From Variovorax davisae (GTDB lineage: Bacteria; Pseudomonadota; Gammaproteobacteria; Burkholderiales; Burkholderiaceae_C), in the NCBI RefSeq assembly GCF_030316845.1, contig NZ_JASZYS010000022.1, forward strand, positions 46,730-110,729: 64,000 nt of DNA, in the 5' to 3' direction. Numbering within the stretch: the stretch's first letter is position 1; each line of letters starts with the position of its first letter. A model generated the notes under the pieces. That model had not been told where the DNA came from and ran no database searches. It worked only from the letters and a program-made list of their open reading frames with translations. Positions 25,496-33,870 of this stretch are shown piece after piece. The position numbers and the translations under genes are program-made.

Positions 25496-27277
25496 CTATT
25501 TCTGCCTCACGTAGTCTCCAGGCGCGGCGGAAAGAGGGGCGTTTACGCGCGAGCCGGGCTTTGTGGGTGCGGCGATCTGGTCGCCCGAGCGCGCCTGCAT
25601 CCAGGCCCGCCAGTGCGGCCACCAGCTGTCTTCATGGCGCACCGCGGTGCGCGCCCAATCGTCGGGATCGGCTTGGCGGCTCGGAGCGGTCGAGAAGAAG
25701 GCCTTGGGGGCGCCCGGCGGGTTGATCAGGCTCTGTAGATGGCCGGCATTGGCGAGCACGAAGGTCGATTCCTCGCCGAACAATCGCGCCGTTCCGTAAC
25801 AGCTCTTCCACGGCGTGATGTGGTCGGTGATGCCGCCGATCACGTAGGCGCCGATGTTCACCTTGGACAGGTCGATCGGAACGCCGCTGACAGTCATGGC
25901 ACGCGGTTGGACGTACGGGTTCTTCTCCATGATGTCCAGCAGGTCTGAATGGAAGCGCGCCGGCAGCCGCGTGGTGTCCGCATTCCAGGCCAGGATGTCG
26001 AAGGCCGGCGGCTTGTTGCCTAATAGGTAGTTGTTGACCCAATAGTTCCAGATCAAATCGTTGGGCCGCAGCCAGGCGAACATGCTGGCCATCTCGGACC
26101 CTTCCACCACGCCCTTGCTGCGCGAGCGGGCTCGCGCAGCTCGAACGGCCGCCGGCGAATTGAAGAGGCCCAGCGTGGTGTCGTTCATCGCCCGGGCGCC
26201 GTCGAGCACGCACACGGCCCACGAAACGTTCGCTACCTTGCGGTCCCCGAGCGCCGCGAGCCAGCCGAGGTAGGCCGCCAGCGTCATCCCGCCCGAGCAG
26301 GAGCCCCACATGTTCACGTCGGGGCTACCGGTGATCTGGCGCGCCACGTCGACCGCCGCGTCCAGCGCCATCGCGTAGTGCTCGACACCCCAATCGCGGT
26401 GTTCGGCCGTGGGGTTGCGCCAGCTGACCATGAACATCTGCACGCCACTGTCCACCGTCCATTTCACGAGGCTCTTCTCCGGCGCGAGATCGACGGCGTA
26501 GAACTTGTTGACCTGGGGTGGCACCATGACCAGCGGGCGCTGGTACACCTTCGGCGTGGTGGGCGTGTACTGGATCAGCTCGAAGGTCTCGCAGCGGTAG
26601 ACGACTTGGCCGGGAGAGGTCGCCATGTTCTCCCCGATCTTGAAGGGCGTGCTGTCGACCTGCATCGGCATCATGTGGTTGTGTCGCATGTCGTGTACGA
26701 GGTTCTTCAGGCCGCTCACGACGCTGCTGCCGCCGGTATCGACGATCTTGCGCACCGCGGCGGGATTGCCAGCCAGCCAGTTGCTCGGCGCCAACGCATC
26801 GGTCACGAGCGCGCTAAGAAATTGCGCCTGGCCCTTCTCGCGGTCGCCGAGCTTGGAATGCGCGATCAGGCTGTTCATCTCGCTATGCGTGAGCAGGTAG
26901 TTCTGCATCAGCCGCTTGTAGGCGAAGTTGCCTTGCCACGCCGGATCGGCGAAGCGCCGGTCCTTCGGGTCCGGCGCCAGTTCGGAGCGGCCCTGCACGA
27001 TTTGACTCAGTGTCTTGGCGTACCGGGCGAGTGATCCGACGGTGGCGCCCGGAGAGACCGTCGCCAGCTTGAGAAGCGATTGCGCGGCTTCCGCGAAGTC
27101 GGCAGGCCGCAGCCCCATCAGCGGGTTCGGCGCCAAGGTGTTCTCGCTGGCGCGTTCGATCAGCTCGGTGAGTTCGTTGACCACCACCATGGGCTCGGGG
27201 GCGGCACGCCGGCGCTTCGGCGCCGCGGTGGTCTTCCCCAGGCCGGTCGTCTCGGTGGCTGATGATTTCGTCGTCAT
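25496..27277 (-). CDS. phaC: Polyhydroxyalkanoate synthase
   Basis: The 593-aa enzyme polymerises (R)-3-hydroxyacyl-CoA on the granule surface. The lipase-like box is WGSCSGGM (nucleophile Cys about residue 319), the general acid is in GGITDHITPW (about 472) and the catalytic His is in NAGHLQSL (about 502). Length and the TDHITPW context are compatible with class I or class II enzymes; the neighbouring PhaZ type favours medium-chain substrates. A GGAGACAAG site precedes the ATG at 27277. It is last in an operon with MaoC hydratase and PhaZ. Confidence 0.93.
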   Translation of the reverse strand: MTTKSSATETTGLGKTTAAPKRRRAAPEPMVVVNELTELIERASENTLAPNPLMGLRPADFAEAAQSLLKLATVSPGATVGSLARYAKTLSQIVQGRSELAPDPKDRRFADPAWQGNFAYKRLMQNYLLTHSEMNSLIAHSKLGDREKGQAQFLSALVTDALAPSNWLAGNPAAVRKIVDTGGSSVVSGLKNLVHDMRHNHMMPMQVDSTPFKIGENMATSPGQVVYRCETFELIQYTPTTPKVYQRPLVMVPPQVNKFYAVDLAPEKSLVKWTVDSGVQMFMVSWRNPTAEHRDWGVEHYAMALDAAVDVARQITGSPDVNMWGSCSGGMTLAAYLGWLAALGDRKVANVSWAVCVLDGARAMNDTTLGLFNSPAAVRAARARSRSKGVVEGSEMASMFAWLRPNDLIWNYWVNNYLLGNKPPAFDILAWNADTTRLPARFHSDLLDIMEKNPYVQPRAMTVSGVPIDLSKVNIGAYVIGGITDHITPWKSCYGTARLFGEESTFVLANAGHLQSLINPPGAPKAFFSTAPSRQADPDDWARTAVRHEDSWWPHWRAWMQARSGDQIAAPTKPGSRVNAPLSAAPGDYVRQK

Positions 27278-27308
27278 GCTTGTCTCCTCGTCTCTTTCTC
27301 GCCAGGGG

Positions 27309-27773
27309 TCAGGCGATCAGCATCGCGGTAGCGTTGGCCACCAGGGCGGGCTTTTCCTCGCCCTCGATCTCCACGGTGTTCTCGGTGGTCAGCAGATGGC
27401 GCCCGTTGCCCTTGTCCTCCAGCGACACCACGCTGATGTGGTTGCGTACCCGCTTGCCGGCGCGCACCGGGGCGAGAAAGCGGACCTTGTCCAGCCCGCA
27501 GTTCACCGCCTGCTTGAGCTGCATGCGCGAGATCAGAACGTCGAAGACCGTCGGCGCCAGCAGCGACAGCGTCAGAAAGCCGTGAGCGACGGGGCCGCCG
27601 AAAGGGCTTTCCTTGGTAGAGCGTTCCACGTCCACGTGGATCCATTGCGTGTCGCTCGTGCAGTGGGCGAATCCGTCGATGCGCGCTTGGTCGAGGGTGA
27701 TCCAGGACGAGGAGCCGATGCGCTGGCCGGCGAGCCCTGCAAGGGATTGGAAGGTGATGTCAGGGGTGTTCAT
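27309..27773 (-). CDS. MaoC-family (R)-specific enoyl-CoA hydratase (PhaJ-like)
   Basis: The 154-aa single hot-dog protein has the hydratase-2 motif with catalytic Asp and His visible as FAHCTSDTQWIHVDVERS (about residues 35-52) followed by PVAHGFLTLSLL. Such proteins convert enoyl-CoA to (R)-3-hydroxyacyl-CoA, the direct monomer for PHA synthase, which is encoded 31 bp downstream. That adjacency supports a PhaJ-like role. Residual doubt concerns substrate chain length. Confidence 0.88.
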   Translation of the reverse strand: MNTPDITFQSLAGLAGQRIGSSSWITLDQARIDGFAHCTSDTQWIHVDVERSTKESPFGGPVAHGFLTLSLLAPTVFDVLISRMQLKQAVNCGLDKVRFLAPVRAGKRVRNHISVVSLEDKGNGRHLLTTENTVEIEGEEKPALVANATAMLIA

Positions 27774-27810
27774 GGCAGTGAAGGATTCAGGGGGACACGC
27801 TCGGGGCCGG

Positions 27811-28647
27811 TCACGGCTTGTCGAGGAATTGGCGGATGGCCGCGACCGACTCGTCGGCCCGGGTCATCAGGAACATGTGCCCGCAATCGAAGATCTTGAG
27901 TTCCGACTTGCGGATCAGCTTGTGCATCAGCCACGCATTGGCGAGCGGCACCAGCGGATCGTCGGCGCCGGCCATCAGCAGCGTGGGCTGGAGCAGCGTC
28001 GGCAGCCAGTGGATGCTGGTCCAGCCCGAAGCGGCCAGCAACTGCAGGTAATAGCCCAGCCGCGACTTGTATTTGACGTGGCGGAACATTTCGGCCGCCA
28101 GCGCCGGGTTGCGGCGGAAGTCGCCGCCGTAGATCTCGCCGCTGACGGTGCGCGCGTAGTCGGCGTTCATGTAGCGCTTGGGCGTCGCCATCTTCCACAG
28201 CACACTGGGGCTGGCGGGAATCATCACCACTCCCGGCGCGGTCGCGCAAAGGATGAGCCGGCGGCAGCGCTGGCTGCAGGTGCAGGCGAAGGCCTGGGCC
28301 GCTGCGCCCCCCCAGGAGACGCCCAGCACGTCGACCTTGTCGATGCCGAAGCGGTCGAGGATGCGCGCCGCCAGCCGGGCGATACCGCCCAGGCGGTACG
28401 GCCAGCGCGGGAGGTCGGACTGGCCGACGCCCGGAATGTCGAACACGACGATCTCGCGCTCTGGCATCTTCTCCGCCAGCGGCGCCAGCAGCTCGATGTT
28501 GCCGCCGATGCCATTGAACAGCAGCAGGGGCACGCCCTTGCCGTTGCCGGCCTGGTGCCCGATCCGCACTATCCTGGGGTCGTCTTCCGTGCCGAGGTTC
28601 ATCGTCTCGATGACCAACTGGCCTCGCGTTCGTCTAACTGCTGTCAT
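27811..28647 (-). CDS. phaZ: Intracellular PHA depolymerase (PhaZ-like alpha/beta hydrolase)
   Basis: The 278-aa hydrolase has nucleophile elbow GVSWGG, acid in GADDPLVPLANA and His in DCGHMFLMT, plus the NGIGGNIELL oxyanion segment. It is the close paralogue of 1811-2626. Located in order PhaZ, MaoC hydratase, PHA synthase, it most likely hydrolyses stored PHA. The ATG at 28647 overlaps the stop of the 69-codon ORF upstream (ATGA). The frame is open further upstream but that part overlaps the small ORF. Confidence 0.85.
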   Translation of the reverse strand: MTAVRRTRGQLVIETMNLGTEDDPRIVRIGHQAGNGKGVPLLLFNGIGGNIELLAPLAEKMPEREIVVFDIPGVGQSDLPRWPYRLGGIARLAARILDRFGIDKVDVLGVSWGGAAAQAFACTCSQRCRRLILCATAPGVVMIPASPSVLWKMATPKRYMNADYARTVSGEIYGGDFRRNPALAAEMFRHVKYKSRLGYYLQLLAASGWTSIHWLPTLLQPTLLMAGADDPLVPLANAWLMHKLIRKSELKIFDCGHMFLMTRADESVAAIRQFLDKP

Positions 28648-28853
28648 GAGACTTCCGGATTTCGCTGGCTGGCCCGCGCTTGAATCCCCTTCATGGCAGC
28701 GGCTGCGCCATCCATCGGATTGCGCAGGGCGCACGACAGCGCCAGAGCCGACGGGAGTTCTAGATCATCGCTCCGGAAAATCAGCTGCTTGGCCGGACTC
28801 CCAGCGATGTGCGGATGCACATCGGTGACCTCGATCGTCGTCCGGGCTTTCAA
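28644..28853 (-). CDS. Possible 69-codon gene with TTG start
   Basis: The frame starts at TTG (28853-28851), overlapping the stop of the carboxyltransferase gene as TTGA, and ends at a TGA overlapping the PhaZ ATG as ATGA. Exact linking of both neighbours suggests translational coupling. The product is soluble, with VHPHIAGSPAKQLIFRSDDL and an alanine-rich helix, and matches no family I know. A start at TTG and lack of recognisable domain leave open that it is only a spacer that stays open. Confidence 0.4.
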   Translation of the reverse strand: MKARTTIEVTDVHPHIAGSPAKQLIFRSDDLELPSALALSCALRNPMDGAAAAMKGIQARASQRNPEVS

Positions 28854-30352
28854 TTGGCGCTCAGCGAAAAGCCGTTGCCGGACAACCGCACTCGGGCCTT
28901 GCGCTCGCGCTGCGCCAGGCTATCCACGAGGTCGACCACCGGGTGTCGCAGGCTGTAGCTGTCACCCGTGGGCGTCGGCTTCAGCGCATTGATCTTCTCG
29001 TCGCCGTACATGTAGCGCAGCAGAAGTTCATCGTCGCCGATGTCTTTGTAGCGCTGGCGCAGTCCCGGCAGCACCGGTTCGATGACGGGCGGAATGAGAG
29101 CTACGTCCTTCGATCCGTTGGCGATGATGCGGTCCTTGACGTTCGCGTCGACGGGCAGCGGCAGCTCGCCGAAATAGCCGCAGACGTACTTTTTCACCTC
29201 ATCCGGCACGACCTTGTAGCGCTCACCGTTGAGCACGTTCATCACCGCCTGCGCCGAGACGATCGCGGGATATGGCGTGACCATGATCGGGGAGCCGAGC
29301 TCCACGCGAACTCGCCCGATCTCCTCCAGCACCGCCGGCATCCTGTCCATCATGCCGGCGAGCTTGAGCTGCGATTCCAGGTTGCTCATCGCTCCGCCCG
29401 CGTACTGCGTGATGTAGTGGCTGGGCTCGTACTCGGCTGGCACGCCGACCGGTTGCCCTTCGCGTTCCGCTAGTGCACCGAGGTAGTCGCCAACCTCGTC
29501 GAGCAGGCGGTCGTCCACCACCACGTCAAAGCCGATCTCGCGCAGGTTGCGCGCGATCATCTGGCTGGCCGGCAGCGAGTTACCGTTGGCCAGCGGGTCC
29601 ACCGCCGTGAGGATGCTGTCGGCGCCAAGGACCGCGGCCTCGATCGCGAGCAGCGGTCCAAGCCCGGTCAGGCAATGGGTGTTGAACTCCAGTCGTGCGT
29701 TGTCGCCGATGGCCAGCTTCAGCGCCGGCACCAGCGTGCGCACCCGTTCGAGGGTCAGGATGCCAGCCGCATCGGCGAGCGCGACAGCCTGCACGTCGAA
29801 ACGCTCCACCCCTTCACGCGCCTTGCTCGCGTACAACGCGTCGTCATAGCCCGGCGCGATGTTGTAGCCGAGGCCAAGGGTCACATGGGCACCGAGGCGG
29901 CGCGCCGTGCCAATGCTGGAGGCGAGGTTTTCCGAGCACATCAAGGCGTCGAAGACCGCGATGTCGCGGATGCCGTTGGCGATCTGCCGCTCGACGAAGA
30001 GGTCGGTGATGTCGTCGGCCACCGGGAAGAAGCCGCGCATCAGGTTGCTGCGCACCGCGCCGCGCATCGGCGTCCGCGTGATCCGCTCGCGCAGCAGGCG
30101 GATCCGCTCGAACGGATCCTGGTTCAGGAACAGCACGCTCGCATCGAACTGGACCAGGGCAATCGCCTGCATCGAAAGGAAGCCGGCGAGGTCCATGCGT
30201 TCGGCGATCGGCAGCATGTGCTCGGTGCGCATGCGCGTGGCCCACAAGCACTGCTGGCCATCGCGGAGGGTGTCGTCAGTCAGGTGGATCGTGCGGCGCT
30301 TCCCGGTGCGCGCTGTTTCCGCGGCGACGAGTTTCTTGAAGTGTTCGAGCAT
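28850..30352 (-). CDS. Pyruvate-carboxylase-type carboxyltransferase, chain 1 (HMGL-like/PYC-OADA)
   Basis: The 500-aa protein has the TIM-barrel carboxyltransferase fold: DDTLRDGQQCLWATRMRT (about residue 24), FDASVLFLNQDPFERIRLLR (about 66), FFPVADDITDLF and GIRDIAVFDALMCSENL (about 130). In pyruvate carboxylase the barrel holds a metal through Asp, a carbamylated Lys and two His. Here the Lys site reads VALADAAGIL (Lys to Ala) and the HTHD site reads FNTHCLTG (first His to Asn). The ATG at 30352 is 4 bp after the stop of chain 2. Keto-acid or decarboxylase chemistry is inferred; the altered ligands make it uncertain. Confidence 0.82.
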   Translation of the reverse strand: MLEHFKKLVAAETARTGKRRTIHLTDDTLRDGQQCLWATRMRTEHMLPIAERMDLAGFLSMQAIALVQFDASVLFLNQDPFERIRLLRERITRTPMRGAVRSNLMRGFFPVADDITDLFVERQIANGIRDIAVFDALMCSENLASSIGTARRLGAHVTLGLGYNIAPGYDDALYASKAREGVERFDVQAVALADAAGILTLERVRTLVPALKLAIGDNARLEFNTHCLTGLGPLLAIEAAVLGADSILTAVDPLANGNSLPASQMIARNLREIGFDVVVDDRLLDEVGDYLGALAEREGQPVGVPAEYEPSHYITQYAGGAMSNLESQLKLAGMMDRMPAVLEEIGRVRVELGSPIMVTPYPAIVSAQAVMNVLNGERYKVVPDEVKKYVCGYFGELPLPVDANVKDRIIANGSKDVALIPPVIEPVLPGLRQRYKDIGDDELLLRYMYGDEKINALKPTPTGDSYSLRHPVVDLVDSLAQRERKARVRLSGNGFSLSAN

Positions 30353-30356
30353 GGCT

Positions 30357-31814
30357 TCAGCCCTCCGTGCCTTGGAGTTGGATCGAGACGCCGGGGCCGT
30401 GCACGCCGAGTTGTGCATAGGGCGCGGCGCGTGCCGTGAGTCCGGCGAGGAGGACTTCCGCCGGCGTCATGCCGACGTAGCGCAATGCTTCAGACGAAGC
30501 GCCAACGGGCATCGCTTCAGGTGCCACGCCGCAGGTTTGAGAAATCACCAACGCGGCATCGCTCGCGTCGAAGTAGGCCGCGTGCAATTTCGCGAGCGAC
30601 AGCTCGGGCGCCTTCGGCAGTGCGCCGACGCGTCGCAAGAGACCGGGATCGACACTGCCCGACGTCGCGCCGTAGACCTGCTGCAGGGCACGCCGCACGC
30701 CAGGTCGAATCTCGGCATAGCGGTTCACGCCCTGTAGATGCAGCAGCGCCTGCTCGGCAATCGGCTGCGCAAAGGGTGCCAGCATCGGTGGTGCGCCCAC
30801 TTCGTTGCGCACGCGGGCGCATTCGTTGGCAAACGCATGCAACCTGTGCGCGAGGCCGGCTTCTGCCAGCCTCCGCGTCATTTGCGCGGCGATCTCGCCG
30901 GGCAGTTCGTGTGCAAAGGGCGCAAGATCGAAAGCCCAGGAGAGGGCCGGCTCGAAGCCGTGGCAATCGGCCATCTCCGACAGAAGGCGGTCAACCTCCC
31001 CGACAGCATGCAGCAGCTGGCTGCTGGCGGACGTGCCCTGCTTCAACAGGCGCAACGAATTCAGCAGCGTGCCGAGTGCGGGCACCGATGCACCGTTCGC
31101 CACGGGCGCGAACGCGGTGTCAAGCCCGTCGATGCCAAGACGCACCGCTTCGAGCGCGACCATGGGCGCCAGCGCCGTCTGGCAGCGCAGGTGCAGGTCG
31201 AGCGGCGTCTTGCCGAGACTGCGGCGGAGGACGGGCAGCAGGGTTGCCAATCGGTCGGCGGTCAGCAGGCCCGCTTCGTCTCGAAGCATCACACGGTCGG
31301 CACCGGCACCTGCGAGGGTGGACGCTTTCCCACGCAACTCCTCGTTGCCGAGCGTCGATTCCTGCGCGTAGGGCAGGGCGCCGATTGTCGTCAGGCCGAG
31401 CGACTTGGCCACTTTCAGCACCGGCGCCATGCGCTCGATGTCCAGCAGCGGGTCGATCAGCACGAGCTCGGAGACACCGCGCTGTGCCAGTTCGCGCATC
31501 CAGAGCGTGGCGACCGCGGTCGAAATGACGTCGCAGTCGCGCTTGCCGTGGTCGGTCAGGAGCGACAGCGCCGCACGCAGCGGAACGCCGGGGCAGCGCT
31601 CGCCCAGCAGCTCGATGCGCTGCCAGGGGTCTTCGCCGCGCGCCACGGATTGTTGCAGCGTCGCCAGGGACGCGACCTCGACCGCCGCGGGCTGCGTGGC
31701 GGCCAGCCGTTGGGCGACAGCGAGCGCCATGGGCGTCGTCATGCCGCCGTCCCAGCGTGAACTTTGGCCGTCGGTCAGACTGACGTCGGTGTAACGCAAC
31801 ACGGCACCGGTCAT
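30357..31814 (-). CDS. Divergent carboxyltransferase-like protein, chain 2
   Basis: The 485-aa protein follows the same barrel order as chain 1 but is diverged: YTDVSLTDGQSSRWDGGM replaces the DTTLRDGQQ start (Arg to Thr), VMLRDEAGLL has Arg for the bridging Lys, and LHLRCQTALAP keeps the first His but has Arg for the second. Thus the loss of metal ligands differs from that in chain 1. It overlaps the AccC stop by 4 bp (ATGA) and is followed 4 bp later by chain 1, so equal coupled expression and a heteromeric carboxyltransferase are likely. It may be catalytic with a different mechanism or structural. Confidence 0.7.
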   Translation of the reverse strand: MTGAVLRYTDVSLTDGQSSRWDGGMTTPMALAVAQRLAATQPAAVEVASLATLQQSVARGEDPWQRIELLGERCPGVPLRAALSLLTDHGKRDCDVISTAVATLWMRELAQRGVSELVLIDPLLDIERMAPVLKVAKSLGLTTIGALPYAQESTLGNEELRGKASTLAGAGADRVMLRDEAGLLTADRLATLLPVLRRSLGKTPLDLHLRCQTALAPMVALEAVRLGIDGLDTAFAPVANGASVPALGTLLNSLRLLKQGTSASSQLLHAVGEVDRLLSEMADCHGFEPALSWAFDLAPFAHELPGEIAAQMTRRLAEAGLAHRLHAFANECARVRNEVGAPPMLAPFAQPIAEQALLHLQGVNRYAEIRPGVRRALQQVYGATSGSVDPGLLRRVGALPKAPELSLAKLHAAYFDASDAALVISQTCGVAPEAMPVGASSEALRYVGMTPAEVLLAGLTARAAPYAQLGVHGPGVSIQLQGTEG

Positions 31815-33262
31815 GGCTGGACCCCGGCTTCGGTTTGCGCCGCCTTGGCGGCCTGGGCGGCGGCCTTCTGTGCCGCCTTGCGTTGCGGCAGGAAGGTTTC
31901 CTCCACCCAGCGCGTCGTGACCGTGCCCTTCAGGAAATCATCATGTGCAAGCACCGCGTCGTGGAAGGGCGCGGTGGTCGAGGGCCCCTCTACCCGCAAC
32001 CCTCCGAGCGCCTGCCGCATGCGCGCGACGGCCTGCTCGCGCGTCGGCGCATGCACGATCAGCTTGCCGAGCAGGGAGTCGTAGTAGGGCGGCACCGTGT
32101 AGCCCGCATAGCAGTGGCTGTCGACGCGGATGCCCTCGCCGGACGGCACGTCCCAGCGCGAAATCAGTCCTGGGCGCGGCAGGAAGTTGCGGTCCGGGTC
32201 CTCGGCGTTGATGCGGCATTCGATCGCATGCCCCTTCAACAGGACGTCCGTCTGCGTGAACGACAGCGGCAGCCCGGCCGCGACGCGGATCTGTTCGGCC
32301 ACCAGATCGAAGCCGGTGATCATCTCCGTCACCGGATGCTCCACCTGGATGCGCGTGTTCATCTCCAGGAAGAAGTACCTGTTGTCGCGCTGGTCGACCA
32401 CGAACTCGATGGTGCCGGCGCCGCAGTACGCGGCATTACGGGTCAGGCTGACGGCACACTCGCCCATGGCGCGGCGCATTGCCTCGTCGACGGCAGGCGA
32501 GGGCGCCTCCTCGATGAGCTTCTGGTGTCGGCGTTGAGTCGAGCACTCGCGCTCGCCCAGGTAGACCACGCTGCCATGCATGTCGGCCATGACCTGGATC
32601 TCGATGTGGCGCGCATGCTCGATGAACTTCTCCATGTACAGCGTGGCATCGCCGAATGCGGATTGCGCTTCGTTGGACGCCGAGCTCATCAGAGATTCAA
32701 GTTCGCTCTCGTCGCGCACGATGCGCATGCCCCGGCCGCCGCCGCCCGCCGTGGCCTTGATCAGAACTGGGTAGCCGATTTCCGCGCCGACGCGCTGCGC
32801 GTGCGCCACGTCGGACAGCGCCCCCGAACCCGGTACGCGGGGCACGCCGGCTTTCTGGGCCAGGCCCACTGCCGTGATCTTGTCGCCCATCGCATCGATG
32901 GCGTCGGCGGAGGGACCTACGAACACCAGCCCGGCCTCGACGCAGGCTCGTACGAAAGACGAACGCTCGGAGAGGAAGCCGTAGCCGGGATGCACCGCAT
33001 CGCAACCCGTTTGAAGCGCCGCCTCGACGATCTTGTCAGCACGCAAATAGCTTTCGGAGGCGAGCGGCGGGCCGAGCACGACGACTTCGTCGGCCATCTT
33101 GGCGGCCAACGTCTCAGTGTCGGCTTCGGACACACCGACCACGGCCTCGATGCCGAGGGTACGGCAGGCACGGATCACGCGCACTGCGATCTCGCCACGG
33201 TTGGCCACGAAAACGCGCCGGATGTCGCGCTTTGCGACGGGGGTGGAAGCAGTCTTGCTCAT
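31811..33262 (-). CDS. accC: Biotin carboxylase subunit
   Basis: The 483-aa ATP-grasp enzyme carboxylates biotin with bicarbonate. Signatures are RRVFVANRGEIAVRVIRACR near the N terminus, the glycine-rich ATP loop KATAGGGGRGMR (about residue 161), ERECSTQRRHQKLIEE (about 227) and FFLEMNTRIQVEHPVTE (about 285, catalytic Glu and Arg). The C terminus has an unusual Ala/Lys-rich tail of about 25 residues. The ATG at 33262 follows GGGAGCC, 2 bp after the AccB stop. It is the only biotin carboxylase in the window and could serve the 75-aa carriers too. Confidence 0.93.
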   Translation of the reverse strand: MSKTASTPVAKRDIRRVFVANRGEIAVRVIRACRTLGIEAVVGVSEADTETLAAKMADEVVVLGPPLASESYLRADKIVEAALQTGCDAVHPGYGFLSERSSFVRACVEAGLVFVGPSADAIDAMGDKITAVGLAQKAGVPRVPGSGALSDVAHAQRVGAEIGYPVLIKATAGGGGRGMRIVRDESELESLMSSASNEAQSAFGDATLYMEKFIEHARHIEIQVMADMHGSVVYLGERECSTQRRHQKLIEEAPSPAVDEAMRRAMGECAVSLTRNAAYCGAGTIEFVVDQRDNRYFFLEMNTRIQVEHPVTEMITGFDLVAEQIRVAAGLPLSFTQTDVLLKGHAIECRINAEDPDRNFLPRPGLISRWDVPSGEGIRVDSHCYAGYTVPPYYDSLLGKLIVHAPTREQAVARMRQALGGLRVEGPSTTAPFHDAVLAHDDFLKGTVTTRWVEETFLPQRKAAQKAAAQAAKAAQTEAGVQP

Positions 33263-33264
33263 GG

Positions 33265-33765
33265 TCAGGCTCCCTGCGTCGGCTTGATCAGCATCACGAT
33301 CTGGTCGTGCTGCACCGGCTTGCCGTTCTCGATCACGATGCGCTCGACCGTGCCTGCGACGCCGGCCTTGACCGTGTTGAACATCTTCATGACCTCGACG
33401 AGGCACACCGTGTCATCCGCCTTCACGGAACTGCCGACTGCGACGAAGGGCGGCTGGTCCGGGCTCGGCCGCAGATAGAAGCTGCCGACCATCGGTGAGC
33501 GCACCGCGACCAGGCCTTCTGGCACTTCGATCATGGCTTCAGGGGCGGCTGCGTTGGAGGCGTCGTCCGGGGATTCGGACTTCCGCGTCGAGTCGGCGAT
33601 GCGGCTCGAGGCGGCCTGGTGAGCCCGATCGACCCGAGCCGAGGAGGCGCCGGGCTTGCGGGCGTGAAGTTCGAAATCACCCACGGTGACGTCGAGGGAT
33701 TCGAGGTGAGCGGCGCTGTCGAGGATTTCGAGGATGCGACGTACGTCGGTATGGGATAGGGGCAT
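33265..33765 (-). CDS. accB: Biotin carboxyl carrier protein (AccB-like)
   Basis: The 166-aa protein has an N-terminal helix-strand region as in AccB (TDVRRILEILDSAAHLESLD), a Ser/Ala/Asp-rich linker (about residues 38-80) and a C-terminal biotinyl domain with the thumb segment PFVAVGSSVKADD and the biotinylation motif VEVMKMF (Lys about 133). It is the first gene of the minus-strand carboxylase/PHA operon and is divergent from the 75-aa carrier at 33930. The GntR-type dyad 33858-33867 lies between. Confidence 0.9.
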   Translation of the reverse strand: MPLSHTDVRRILEILDSAAHLESLDVTVGDFELHARKPGASSARVDRAHQAASSRIADSTRKSESPDDASNAAAPEAMIEVPEGLVAVRSPMVGSFYLRPSPDQPPFVAVGSSVKADDTVCLVEVMKMFNTVKAGVAGTVERIVIENGKPVQHDQIVMLIKPTQGA

Positions 33766-33857
33766 GGCCTTTTGTCTCCAGTACGGCGGGAGTGTCCGCC
33801 TTTCAATGCGCAGCGGCGTTGCTGCAGTGCCCAGATTAAATCATGGGCACATTACGC

Positions 33858-33867
33858 TTGTCAACAA
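33858..33867. promoter_or_regulatory. Putative GntR operator (TTGTCAACAA) in second divergent promoter
   Basis: The same 10-bp dyad as 17707-17716, preceded by the shared AATCATGGGCACATT-like block, lies in the 164-bp region between AccB (minus) and the duplicated carrier (plus). Conservation just outside the perfect repeat suggests that promoter and operator are under selection as well. Confidence 0.45.
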
Positions 33868-33870
33868 TCG

